From: Clostridiales bacterium
GTDB lineage: Bacteria > Bacillota > DSM-16504 > Desulfitibacterales > JAICDB01
DNA length: 64,000 nt
Direction: 5' to 3'
NCBI GenBank assembly: GCA_020063565.1
Contig: JAICDB010000009.1
Span: 1-64,000 of the forward strand
Shown one piece after another: positions 9,531 to 17,164 of the stretch (position 1 is its first letter; the number at the start of each line of letters is the position of its first letter). The notes under the pieces are model-generated. The model was not told the DNA's origin, made no database searches, and was given only the letters and a program-made list of their open reading frames with translations. The translations under genes were made by a program, and so were the position numbers.

Positions 9531-9561
9531 GAAAGCAGGCTTATAAGCCTGCTTTCTACAC
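9531..9561 (+). terminator. Intrinsic terminator after pdaB
   Basis: AGAAAGCAGGCTTATAAGCCTGCTTTCT is a perfect palindrome. The T-tract is short. Confidence 0.7.
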
Positions 9562-9567
9562 TAAAAT

Positions 9568-9698
9568 CTTAAAGAGGATGTTCGCCCGCCACTTAACGTT
9601 ATGTCATCTTATTGAATTACTCAATACTTCAAACGTTGATGTTTAGTGATGATTAACTTTTAAGTAAATACCGGGTTAAGTGCTGGGTCGAACACTCA
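9568..9698 (-). repeat. Dispersed palindromic repeat, family A, long form
   Basis: Read on the minus strand it begins GAGTGTTCGA and ends GCGAACATCCTCTTTAAG, the ends shared with the copies at 12533, 24821, 24850, 25892 and 26485. The insert contains its own imperfect palindrome (CCAGCACTTAACC with CGTTAAGTGGCGGG), resembling the insert of the copy at 24850. Confidence 0.75.
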
Positions 9699-9748
9699 CC
9701 TAAAAAAGCTTGTATCTTTAATGACTAGTATATTTAGGTGGTGGAAAA

Positions 9749-9949
9749 ATGCCTAATTGTAAATTGCCACAGTGTTTTTTATGTGGAAAAATCTATCGTG
9801 GAAACCTTGAGGAAGGTATCATAATCAGAGGGTATTATATCTGTGAAAGTTGTGAGGAAAAAATTATGAAGATAACAGTCAATGATAGTTATTATTACAA
9901 GGTGGTCGACCGCTTTAAGGAAACTATTTGGAAAGATATTGTTGTATAA
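9749..9949 (+). CDS. csfB: Sigma-G inhibitor Gin (CsfB)
   Basis: The 66-residue zinc-finger protein has the Gin pattern C-x2-CG (CFLCGKIY), GIIIRGYYIC and C-x2-CE (CESCEEKI). Gin binds and silences sigma-G until engulfment is complete. In Bacillus csfB lies just upstream of the yaaN-yaaO-tmk-holB block, and the same order holds here. AGGTGG precedes the ATG. Confidence 0.88.
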   Translation: MPNCKLPQCFLCGKIYRGNLEEGIIIRGYYICESCEEKIMKITVNDSYYYKVVDRFKETIWKDIVV

Positions 9950-9965
9950 AGATGGCAAGTAAAGG

Positions 9966-10012
9966 GTCAAGTTAATTAGAGGAAAATAGTCCTTTAATTA
10001 ACTTGACTTTTT
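9966..10012. terminator. Bidirectional terminator between convergent genes
   Basis: GTCAAGTTAATTA pairs with TAATTAACTTGAC. T-rich sequence follows on the plus strand. It serves gin and possibly the opposing small gene. Confidence 0.75.
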
Positions 10013-10238
10013 AAATTTTTCCCTCTTCTTTACGTTTATTAATTCTTGCCATATAGTGGCAGTGCTGGAGTTCTGCTCGTAATTGACTGAGCTTCCATTC
10101 CGAAATCCCCAGTGCAGCAGAAATTTCACTGTCCCTTTTTCCGTTTTTCCAGGCTTTGATGATTACATTCAGGTCAATTCCCAGCTTTTTTTCGATAGCT
10201 TTTTTGTCAATATAATCTTCTGCTTTTAATCTGGGCAT
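10011..10238 (-). CDS. Small helix-turn-helix-like protein, unknown function
   Basis: The 75-residue basic protein has a putative helix-turn-helix (RDSEISAALGISEWKLSQL, about residues 35-53). AAAGGAGATTTCGAAT precedes the ATG, so it is very probably translated. I do not recognise a family. It runs divergently from the decarboxylase gene at 10353, which it might regulate (inference from position only). Confidence 0.65.
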   Translation of the reverse strand: MPRLKAEDYIDKKAIEKKLGIDLNVIIKAWKNGKRDSEISAALGISEWKLSQLRAELQHCHYMARINKRKEEGKI

Positions 10239-10352
10239 ATTCGAAATCTCCTTTCTCTTGAATTTATTTTTGACCTGTTGGTATAGTTCTATGTGGGAGC
10301 TTTCCTAGAAGTTTATATCAATGTGTGCTAAAATTACTAATGTATGTGAAAT

Positions 10353-11813
10353 TTGAATGGAATGGAATTTCTAACTATGGATTGTAGACAGAATAAATTG
10401 CCCGTAGTAGAAAGTTTAGAAAAATATATAAGTGAAGACTGTACCAGGTTGCATATGCCGGGACATAAGGGTAATTCTATTTTTCACGCTTTTCCAAACT
10501 TTTGGCAAGCTGATGTTACTGAAGTTAGAGGGCTTGATGATTTCCATCATCCAACCGGTGCCATTAAAGAAGCCCAGGAGCTTTTAAGGGACCTTTTTAA
10601 TACCGAAGCAAGTTTTTTTCTTATAAATGGTGCTTCTGTAGGTATTCACGCCGGCATCCTCTCACAAATTAAACCCGGTGATACAATTCTGGTACCTCGT
10701 CACAGTCACCGTTCTTTACTTGGTGCAATGATACTTTCCGGAGCAAATCCTGTTTATATTTCTTCTGAAATTTGTCATGATTATGGTATGCCCCTGGGAG
10801 TAAATTGGGAATCTTTCCGAAAAAAAATTAAAAAAAATAAAGATGCAAAACTGGTATTTTTACAAAACCCAACATATGAAGGAGTTGCCGAAAACATTAA
10901 ATCTATAAAAAAGCTCCTGCCGGAAAAAATGATTGTTATGGTTGATGAAGCACACGGTGGGCATTTTTACTTTCATTCTTGCCTGCCGTCTTCAGCTTTA
11001 AGGTGGGGTTGTCAAATAGTTGTTCATGGAGCACACAAGACACTTGGCTCCTTGACCCAGACAGGTTTTATACATTTAAATTCGGGAATAAATATTGCAA
11101 GGGTTAAAGAAACACTTACCCTTTTACAAAGCACAAGTCCTTCATACCTGCTTCTGGCTTCCCTGGATGCTGTTCGCCACAAGCTAGCAACAGGTGGCAG
11201 TGAGATTTTTGAAAGGATAATTACAAAGGCTGACAACTTGAGAAAAGGTATCAACAGTATACCGGGGTTGCATTGTCTGGAACAATCGGAATTGCCAAAC
11301 AGGGAATTAGACCCAACTAAACTTGTTATATCAGCCGGGGGATTGAATCTCAGCGGGTTTACCCTGGATAAAATTTTGCGTGACTGCTATGGCATCCAGG
11401 TTGAAATGGCCAATACAGCTTACGTGGTTGCAATGATTACCATAGGAGATGGCGAGCTTGCAGAGGATGAAATCCTGGAGGCCTTTAAAGATCTTGCCTT
11501 TCGATATAGAAACCTATCATCAACACAATATGAGAAGTTGGAGTTACCTGAACCTCCACCTGTAATAGTGAACCCCAGGGAAGCATATTTTGCCCCCAAG
11601 GTTAAGGTGGATTTAGAGAGCTCTCTAGGCAAAATTTCAGGGGAAACCATCTGCCCCTACCCGCCGGGTATTCCTGTCCTGTGTGCAGGTGAGGAGATAA
11701 CTCATGAAGTTATGGAATATCTCCACTGGTTGAAAAAAAGTGGTGCCTCCTGGCATGGGGGCAATGATTTAAGATTAAATTCAATTTTAGTCTTAGAGGA
11801 AAAAAGGAGATAA
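10353..11813 (+). CDS. Orn/Lys/Arg decarboxylase family PLP enzyme (YaaO-like)
   Basis: This fold-type I PLP decarboxylase is probably an arginine or lysine decarboxylase of polyamine synthesis. It has LHMPGHKGN at the N-terminus, MVDEAHGGH and the cofactor Lys in VHGAHKTLGSLTQTG. The C-terminal domain contains PYPPGIPVLCAGEEI. At 486 residues it matches Bacillus YaaO, which has the same neighbours (gin upstream, tmk downstream). The start is uncertain: TTG 10353, ATG 10362 and ATG 10377 are in frame and none has a strong ribosome site. Confidence 0.9.
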   Translation: MNGMEFLTMDCRQNKLPVVESLEKYISEDCTRLHMPGHKGNSIFHAFPNFWQADVTEVRGLDDFHHPTGAIKEAQELLRDLFNTEASFFLINGASVGIHAGILSQIKPGDTILVPRHSHRSLLGAMILSGANPVYISSEICHDYGMPLGVNWESFRKKIKKNKDAKLVFLQNPTYEGVAENIKSIKKLLPEKMIVMVDEAHGGHFYFHSCLPSSALRWGCQIVVHGAHKTLGSLTQTGFIHLNSGINIARVKETLTLLQSTSPSYLLLASLDAVRHKLATGGSEIFERIITKADNLRKGINSIPGLHCLEQSELPNRELDPTKLVISAGGLNLSGFTLDKILRDCYGIQVEMANTAYVVAMITIGDGELAEDEILEAFKDLAFRYRNLSSTQYEKLELPEPPPVIVNPREAYFAPKVKVDLESSLGKISGETICPYPPGIPVLCAGEEITHEVMEYLHWLKKSGASWHGGNDLRLNSILVLEEKRR

Positions 11814-11842
11814 CTATGCAGGGAAAGTAGGGGGCTGAAAAA

Positions 11843-12529
11843 TTGAGCATAAAGGATAGAGGGAAGCTAATAGTAGTGGAAGGGTTAGATGGGAGCGGCA
11901 AAGAAACTCAAACCAAGAGGTTGTATGATCGGCTTAAATATGAGGGAATAAATGTTAAAAAAATTGCATTTCCCCGCTACAATAGTGAATCTTCTGCTTT
12001 GATAAAAATGTATTTAAATGGTGAATTTGGAGATAAAGCAACAGATGTTAATCCCTATGTAGCGTCAACTTTTTATGCTGTAGATAGATACGCATCATTC
12101 AAACAGGAATGGGAGCAGTTTTACAAGGAAGGCGGAATAGTTATTGCTGATAGGTATACAACATCAAATATGATACATCAGGCTGGTAAAATAAAGGATA
12201 GAGAAGAAAAAGAAAAATTTTTGAAGTGGTTATGGGATTTTGAATTTAATATTTACGGGTTACCTGCACCGGACCTGGTATTTTTCTTGGATGTTTCTGT
12301 TGAATTTAATAAGAGGTTGATGGAAGGTAGAAAAAACAAGTTCACAGGAGAGGCTAAAAAAGATATCCATGAAAGAGATTTAAATCATTTACTTGATGCA
12401 TATAACAATGCCATGATTATTGCTGAAAAGTATCAATGGCAAAAAATTGAGTGCGTAAAAGACAATAAATTAAGAAGTATCAGTGATATTCATAATGAAA
12501 TATATAAAGAAGCAAGTAAAATCATTTAA
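11843..12529 (+). CDS. tmk: Thymidylate kinase
   Basis: It phosphorylates dTMP to dTDP. VVEGLDGSGKETQ is the P-loop, PRYNSESSAL and ADRYTTSNMIHQAGK are the substrate and DRY regions, and FFLDVSVEFNKRLMEGR precedes the lid. At 228 residues it is slightly longer than usual and, with its FPRYNSE motif, resembles a divergent clostridial branch. The TTG start follows AGTAGGGGGCTGAA. The place between the decarboxylase and holB is conserved. Confidence 0.9.
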   Translation: MSIKDRGKLIVVEGLDGSGKETQTKRLYDRLKYEGINVKKIAFPRYNSESSALIKMYLNGEFGDKATDVNPYVASTFYAVDRYASFKQEWEQFYKEGGIVIADRYTTSNMIHQAGKIKDREEKEKFLKWLWDFEFNIYGLPAPDLVFFLDVSVEFNKRLMEGRKNKFTGEAKKDIHERDLNHLLDAYNNAMIIAEKYQWQKIECVKDNKLRSISDIHNEIYKEASKII

Positions 12530-12532
12530 AGT

Positions 12533-12643
12533 GTGTGTTCGAAAAGGAGCACGAGAGACACGAGAAGTTCAAGGCGGCGAAGGCTCTGAGCAGCGGAGCG
12601 TACATTGAAGTACGTGAGCAGCTTTCGAACATCCTCTTAAAAG
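12533..12643 (+). repeat. Dispersed palindromic repeat, family A, long form
   Basis: It begins GTGTGTTCGAAAAGGAGCAC and ends CTTTCGAACATCCTCTTAAA. The insert includes CGAGAGACACGAGAAG and the hairpin AGCGTACATTGAAGTACGT. Its first 27 bases closely match the start of the copy at 24850. A 60-codon frame crosses it, but looks like chance reading of the repeat. Confidence 0.85.
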
Positions 12644-12792
12644 TACTGTTTTTGTATAACTGCAACATTACAAAAGATTCTAATCTGAGAAACCTAATGA
12701 AGGTTTACCTTTTATAATGTGTTATAATAAAAAATAGTCCATGAAAATATATAAAATTGATCCAGAGGATATTATGGGTGAGTGTGAAATAT

Positions 12793-13650
12793 ATGAATAG
12801 TTCTAGTAAAGCACTGTCAAAGGTTCTTAATTATTTTTCTACTGCAATTTGTAATAACGGTGTTTCCCATGCCTATCTCCTATCAGGTGGAAGTGCCCAT
12901 TTACGCCGGGAAGCAGCTTTTCAGATAGCCGCCCTTCTAAACTGTACTGCTGTTGAAGAAGGAAGAGCCTGTGGCAGCTGTGAAGCATGTAAAAAAGTGG
13001 AGGGTGGAACTCATCCTGATTTATATACTATAGAGCCTGAAGGTGCCTCAATTAAAATTTCTCAAGTCAGAAAACTACAGAAGGATCTGGGATATAAAAA
13101 ATATGAGGGTAAATACAAGGTAATTATTATTGAGGAAGCGGCAAAAATGACAACTGAAGCTGCAAATTGCCTTTTGAAGATATTAGAAGAACCCCTTGGT
13201 TCTACCGTTTTTCTGCTTCTTGCAGAACAAAAGCAGAATATGCTACCAACGATTCTTTCCCGCTGCCAACACATGTATCTCGGATTGCATGATGAATTTG
13301 TTCCTATAGAAGATTTTGATCAGTATATATCCAAGTTGCTGTCAAAGGATAAGTTGCAGGCAATTGAACTGGCAGAGGAAGTTCAAAAAAATGATGATAA
13401 CTTTTTGCAAAGCTTTTTAAGTAATTTACTGCGCTGGTACCGGGATCGCATGGTATGGGAAGAGATACGCTCGGAAAAACTATTATTTAACAGTACCTGG
13501 CTTAGCAGTCTAAAAAAATGTGAAATTACTGCTGAAGGATGTATTGCAGCTATTGAGAAAATAACTGCTGCACAGAAAAATTTAGAAAGCAATGCAAACA
13601 AGCTTTTAACTTTGGAAAGCTTGTTTTTGGAATTGACCGCCTTGAGATAG
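12793..13650 (+). CDS. holB: DNA polymerase III delta' subunit
   Basis: This clamp-loader subunit has the AAA+ fold with a degenerate P-loop (SGGSAHLRREA), the four-Cys zinc module C-x8-C-x2-C-x2-C (CTAVEEGRACGSCEAC), IIIEEAAKMTTEAANCLLKILEEP and LPTILSRCQ (SRC motif). The start is uncertain: ATG 12793 gives the expected N-terminus (285 residues), while GTG 12778, GTG 12784 and TTG 12757 are also in frame. Its position upstream of ricT is the usual Firmicute arrangement. Confidence 0.9.
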   Translation: MNSSSKALSKVLNYFSTAICNNGVSHAYLLSGGSAHLRREAAFQIAALLNCTAVEEGRACGSCEACKKVEGGTHPDLYTIEPEGASIKISQVRKLQKDLGYKKYEGKYKVIIIEEAAKMTTEAANCLLKILEEPLGSTVFLLLAEQKQNMLPTILSRCQHMYLGLHDEFVPIEDFDQYISKLLSKDKLQAIELAEEVQKNDDNFLQSFLSNLLRWYRDRMVWEEIRSEKLLFNSTWLSSLKKCEITAEGCIAAIEKITAAQKNLESNANKLLTLESLFLELTALR

Positions 13651-13673
13651 TTCAAGGCTAGGAGGGAAGAATC

Positions 13674-14477
13674 ATGTATACAGTAATCGGCATTAGGTTT
13701 AAAAAAGCCGGAAAAATATATTATTTTGATCCTGGAGAATTAGACTTAAAAGTAGGAGATAAAGCTATTGTTGAAACTGCAAGGGGATTGGAATTTGGTG
13801 AAGTAGTGGTAGGTCCAAAAAAAGTTAAAGAGGAGGAAATTGTTCAACCCTTAAAAAAGGTTATCCGTAAAGCAACAGAAGAGGATATAAAGCAGCAGAA
13901 AATAAATGAACAAAAGGAAATAGAAGCATTTGAAATTTGCCTTGAAAAAATAGAAAAGCATGGCATGGATATGAAACTTATCGATGTAGAATATACCTTT
14001 GATGTCAGTAAAATTATCTTCTATTTTACAGCTGAAGGCAGGGTTGACTTCAGAGAATTGGTAAAGGATTTGGCAAGTGTTTTTAGAACCAGAATTGAGC
14101 TTCGACAAATTGGTGTTCGGGATGAAGCAAAAATGCTTGGAGGCATTGCTTCTTGTGGCAGGGAGATATGCTGTGCCTCCTTTATGGGTGAATTTGATCC
14201 AGTTTCTATCAGGATGGCAAAGGACCAAAATTTATCTTTAAATCCGAGCAAAATCTCCGGACTGTGCGGGCGCTTAATGTGCTGCTTGCGTTTTGAAAAT
14301 GATGTGTACCAGGAATTAAAAGATCAGTTCCCTAAAAACGGAGAAAAGGTTCATACTTCCCTGGGGGAAGGAACTGTTGTTGATAAAGATTACCTGCAGG
14401 AAACTGTTAAGGTAGAAATTGATGATAACCAGTACATCAATGTTGAGCTTGATGATGTTAAAAAAGAAGAGGAGTAA
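13674..14477 (+). CDS. ricT: PSP1-domain protein RicT (YaaT)
   Basis: RicT is part of the Y-complex (RicA/F/T) that affects RNase Y and sporulation phosphorelay in Bacillus. The PSP1 core is seen in VDFRELVKDLASVFRTRIELRQ and GVRDEAKMLGGIASCGR. The Cys-rich stretch CGREICCASF...GLCGRLMCCLRFE fits reported iron-sulfur binding. At 267 residues it is complete. AGGAGGGAAGAATC precedes the ATG. Confidence 0.93.
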   Translation: MYTVIGIRFKKAGKIYYFDPGELDLKVGDKAIVETARGLEFGEVVVGPKKVKEEEIVQPLKKVIRKATEEDIKQQKINEQKEIEAFEICLEKIEKHGMDMKLIDVEYTFDVSKIIFYFTAEGRVDFRELVKDLASVFRTRIELRQIGVRDEAKMLGGIASCGREICCASFMGEFDPVSIRMAKDQNLSLNPSKISGLCGRLMCCLRFENDVYQELKDQFPKNGEKVHTSLGEGTVVDKDYLQETVKVEIDDNQYINVELDDVKKEEE

Positions 14478-14510
14478 GCGTGGCATAAGGCCGCGCTTTT
14501 TCTAGAAATA

Positions 14511-14597
14511 AGCTATGATACTTTTGGAGCAAGGGTATGGCTCACCGGTAGTGCCGGATAAGCTCGTTCCAATACTTTTTTCAGTACTACCATGGCT
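14511..14597 (-). repeat. Dispersed palindromic repeat, family B, short form
   Basis: On the minus strand it reads AGCCATGGTAGTACTGA then AAAAAGTATTGGAACGAGCT, and ends CTCCAAAAGTATCATAGCT. The first 38 bases closely match 55135-55172. It holds an internal CCGGCACTACCGG hairpin and fills the ricT-yabA gap. Confidence 0.8.
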
Positions 14598-14656
14598 TTT
14601 TGGGTTTCAAAGTGACGAAAAAGGGTTACTTTTGCGGAAAGGAGGGGATTCTCCTC

Positions 14657-14956
14657 ATGAAGCTTACTGAAAGTCTCATGGAAATGGAAAAAAAGGTGGA
14701 AAGCCTTCTGGAGGAAATACGGGAGCTTAAAATGTATGCCTATGCCCTGGAAGAACAAAATGAACAATTGAGGACCCAATTATATGAAAAGGAAAACAAG
14801 GATAAAAAAGAAGGGCATGCAAATCTTGAAAAACTGTATAAAGAAGGCTTTCATATCTGCCCTCCTCATTTTGCAAGGTCCAGAAAAGAAAACCAGGACT
14901 GCCTTTTTTGTTTAAGCTTTTTAAACAAAGATACCAGGGATGCGGAGGCTAAGTAA
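14657..14956 (+). CDS. yabA: Replication initiation-control protein YabA
   Basis: YabA bridges DnaA and the sliding clamp to limit initiation in Bacillus. The N-terminal 60 residues are a leucine-zipper-like coiled coil ([19 protein letters not shown]). The C-terminal zinc domain reads FHICPPHF...CLFCLSFL. The ATG at 14657 is chosen for its AAAGGAGGGGATT ribosome site and gives 99 residues. An upstream in-frame start at 14600 would begin just after repeat B and is unlikely. Confidence 0.9.
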   Translation: MKLTESLMEMEKKVESLLEEIRELKMYAYALEEQNEQLRTQLYEKENKDKKEGHANLEKLYKEGFHICPPHFARSRKENQDCLFCLSFLNKDTRDAEAK

Positions 14957-15664
14957 GTGGAGCTACGGCTACTTTCCCATGAGTCCCTTGAGGATTTAAG
15001 TGGAAACATAAAAATAATTCAAAATAAGAATTTATATCGCTTCAATGAAGATTCCGTTTTATTGGCTGACTTTACGCGGGTGGACAAAAAAAGCCGTGTG
15101 GTTGATTTAGGTACAGGAAGCGGTGTATTATTGTTATTACTTTTTGCCAGGGAGCCGAGTATAGAAGGTGTGGGGGTAGAAATACAACGGGAACTGGCAG
15201 AGATGGCTTCAAGAAGCGTTAGTTACAATGGTTTAGCAGGCAAAATCAAGGTTATTAATAATGACCTAAAAAATGCCCAGCAGTTTCTCACTAAAAACAG
15301 CTGGGACCTGGTTGTTTCCAACCCGCCCTATATTCCAAAGGGTAAAGGAAGAACCAGCCCCAGGAGAGAAATTGCCATAGCCCGCCAGGAAATTTATTGT
15401 ACCTTGCAGGATGTGGTAAATACCGCAGCAATGTTACTTAAACCGGGTGGAAGTTTTGCCATGGTACACCGGGTAGAAAGGCTTCCTGAAATTATGGTGC
15501 TTTTCAAGAAAAATGGTTTGGAACCGCGGAGAATGCAACTAGTTGCGGCAAGTGAGAATAAAGCACCATACCTTGTTTTAATCCAATCCTGGAAAAATTC
15601 TTCTCCGGGCCTTGAAGTACTTCCTCAAAAAAATTTAAATGAGTGTTGGAAAAGGAGGAAGTGA
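14957..15664 (+). CDS. tRNA1(Val) adenine-N6 methyltransferase family protein (YabB-like)
   Basis: This SAM-dependent methyltransferase has motif I VVDLGTGSGVLLLLLF and catalytic VVSNPPYIPKG (N-P-P-Y, typical of N6-adenine methylation). At 235 residues it matches Bacillus YabB, which also lies between yabA and rsmI. The GTG start directly follows the yabA stop. Confidence 0.88.
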   Translation: MELRLLSHESLEDLSGNIKIIQNKNLYRFNEDSVLLADFTRVDKKSRVVDLGTGSGVLLLLLFAREPSIEGVGVEIQRELAEMASRSVSYNGLAGKIKVINNDLKNAQQFLTKNSWDLVVSNPPYIPKGKGRTSPRREIAIARQEIYCTLQDVVNTAAMLLKPGGSFAMVHRVERLPEIMVLFKKNGLEPRRMQLVAASENKAPYLVLIQSWKNSSPGLEVLPQKNLNECWKRRK

Positions 15665-15668
15665 GATT

Positions 15669-16523
15669 ATGATTGAAGAAAAAAGGGGAACGCTTTATCT
15701 CTGTGCTACCCCTATAGGTAACTTAGAGGACATTACATACAGGGCGGTAAGGATTTTAAAAGAAGTGGATATCATTGCCGCTGAGGATACCAGGCATACA
15801 AAGAAACTTCTTAACCACTTTGAAATTACCACGCCGCTTACCAGCTATTATAGATATAACAAGGAAGGCAAAGGAAAAATATTACTTCACAGGCTCTTAA
15901 AGGGAGAAAATATTGCCCTGGTTTCTGATGCCGGAATGCCGGGAATTTCCGATCCGGGCTATGAACTTGTTAAACTTGTAGTGGATAGCGGTTTAAGGGT
16001 AGTTCCTGTGCCGGGAGTATCTGCAGTTACTGCTGCACTGGCAGCTTCGGGCTTAGACACAAGGCAGTTTTATTTTCAAGGTTTTTTGCCCAGCAAAAAG
16101 AAGGAGAGGGAGGCTGAACTGCAGAAATTAAAGGATTATACCTGCACCCTGGTCTTTTACGAGTCGCCCCATAGAATTAAAGATACCTTACAAAGTATTT
16201 CTACAGTGCTGGGTGAACGCAAAACGGCGGTTGCAAGGGAATTAACAAAGAAATTTGAAGAGTTTATCAGGGGAAATTTATCTCAAGTAATAAAGCACTT
16301 TGAAGAGGAGCCGCCTAAGGGAGAATTTACGATTGTGGTGGAAGGTTCGAAGCTTCCTGAGGGCCCGGAAACTGTAGACATTCATATCCTGGTGGAAGAG
16401 GTTTTCCAGAAGGTTTCAGAAGGTGCCAATAAAAAAGAAGAGATAAAAAGAATTGCCAGGGAAGCCGGGATACCTAAGCGCGAATTATATGAGGCGGTAC
16501 TGAAAAGAGAAAAAAAGGTTTAA
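15669..16523 (+). CDS. rsmI: 16S rRNA (cytidine-1402-2'-O) methyltransferase
   Basis: RsmI modifies C1402 in the ribosomal P site. Tetrapyrrole-methylase-fold motifs are LYLCATPIGNLEDITYRA, AAEDTRHTKKLL, VSDAGMPGISDPGYELV and VFYESPHRI. The ATG at 15669 follows AAAGGAGGAAGTGA and gives 284 residues; the in-frame start at 15639 overlaps the preceding gene by 26 bases and is less likely. Confidence 0.94.
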   Translation: MIEEKRGTLYLCATPIGNLEDITYRAVRILKEVDIIAAEDTRHTKKLLNHFEITTPLTSYYRYNKEGKGKILLHRLLKGENIALVSDAGMPGISDPGYELVKLVVDSGLRVVPVPGVSAVTAALAASGLDTRQFYFQGFLPSKKKEREAELQKLKDYTCTLVFYESPHRIKDTLQSISTVLGERKTAVARELTKKFEEFIRGNLSQVIKHFEEEPPKGEFTIVVEGSKLPEGPETVDIHILVEEVFQKVSEGANKKEEIKRIAREAGIPKRELYEAVLKREKKV

Positions 16524-16570
16524 AAAACCATGCTTTTTGGGGGGTTCAACACCAAAAACATGGTTTTTTT
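16521..16570. terminator. Terminator between convergent rsmI and abrB
   Basis: AAAAAACCATG pairs with CATGGTTTTTTT across a 27-base loop; usable in both directions. Confidence 0.8.
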
Positions 16571-16591
16571 GTTAGGCACTTATTTTTAAAT

Positions 16592-16840
16592 TTAAACAGC
16601 CTCAACCATGGAACGTGCACACTGCTTGCAGACGTTTTTACCCTTGAAGTTGCTCACTTCTTCAGCGCTGCCGCAGAATACACAGGCCGGCTCATATTTT
16701 TTCAGGATAATTGTTTCATCGTCTACGTAGATTTCAAGAGCGTCCCTCTCTTCAATACCGAGGGTTCTACGCAATTCGATTGGAATAACAATCCTGCCTA
16801 ATTCATCAACTTTGCGCACAATGCCTGTGGATTTAATCAT
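16592..16840 (-). CDS. abrB: AbrB-family transition-state regulator
   Basis: The N-terminal swapped-hairpin DNA-binding domain is plain: STGIVRKVDELGRIVIPIEL, then RRTLGIEERDALEIYVD. The C-terminal part has two CxxC pairs (CVFCGS, CKQCA), a zinc-ribbon form common in clostridial AbrB. It should repress post-exponential genes. GGGGAGGGGAAG precedes the ATG. A consensus Spo0A box lies at the transcription start (separate entry), as in Bacillus abrB. Confidence 0.92.
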   Translation of the reverse strand: MIKSTGIVRKVDELGRIVIPIELRRTLGIEERDALEIYVDDETIILKKYEPACVFCGSAEEVSNFKGKNVCKQCARSMVEAV

Positions 16841-16876
16841 AATCTTCCCCTCCCCTATCGCATTTTTTCAGCAATG

Positions 16877-16922
16877 TTCGACAACTTAGTTAGATAATAA
16901 CAATATTGCCAGAAAAAGTCAA
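16877..16922 (-). promoter_or_regulatory. abrB promoter with Spo0A box
   Basis: On the minus strand TTGACT (16922-16917), 17 bases, TATTAT (16899-16894) form a sigma-A promoter. TTGTCGAA (16884-16877), a perfect match to the Spo0A box core, sits at about +4 to +11. That position would allow repression by Spo0A~P. Confidence 0.75.
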
Positions 16923-16970
16923 CACAAAATTTGGCGAATTTTGTATTAAATATTTCAATTAAGGAAAAAC

Positions 16971-16999
16971 TTGACATAAAAGTGCCCTTTTCCTATAAT
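16971..16999 (+). promoter_or_regulatory. Promoter of the metG leader
   Basis: TTGACA and TATAAT (16994-16999) with a 17-base spacer; transcription would start near 17006. Confidence 0.8.
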
Positions 17000-17004
17000 A
17001 CAAT

Positions 17005-17138
17005 GAAGGGTATAGAAAACTTGGCTTGCGCCAAGTCTTTGACGCAGGCGGAAGCCCTAGTTGTACTTATGCTTTTCCAGAGCTATACTTTCTGATAGTA
17101 TAAAAATAGATACTGCGGGGCTTTCCCCGTTTTTTTAC
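17005..17138 (+). promoter_or_regulatory. Structured metG leader with terminator, riboswitch-like
   Basis: GTATAG (17010-17015) can pair with CTATAC (17083-17088), enclosing a CTTGGC-TTGC-GCCAAG hairpin and a GGC-GGAA-GCC hairpin. The 3' arm can instead form TATACT with AGTATA (17097-17102), which in turn competes with ATACT (17110-17114) beside the terminator CGGGG-CTTT-CCCCG-T7 (17116-17137). No T-box sequence or S-box consensus is visible, so the signal is unknown. Confidence 0.6.
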
Positions 17139-17164
17139 TACCTAACAGGGAGGGTAAAAATAAA

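Noticed and set aside
12535-12717. A 60-codon frame after tmk
   Set aside because: It reads straight through a family A repeat, has no family resemblance and its start lies in the repeat end.
16971-17138. SRP RNA, 6S RNA, S-box or T-box in the metG leader
   Set aside because: The GGAA/AGCAG core of SRP RNA, the T-box GGTGG sequence and the S-box core are all missing; the end pairing is too short for 6S RNA.
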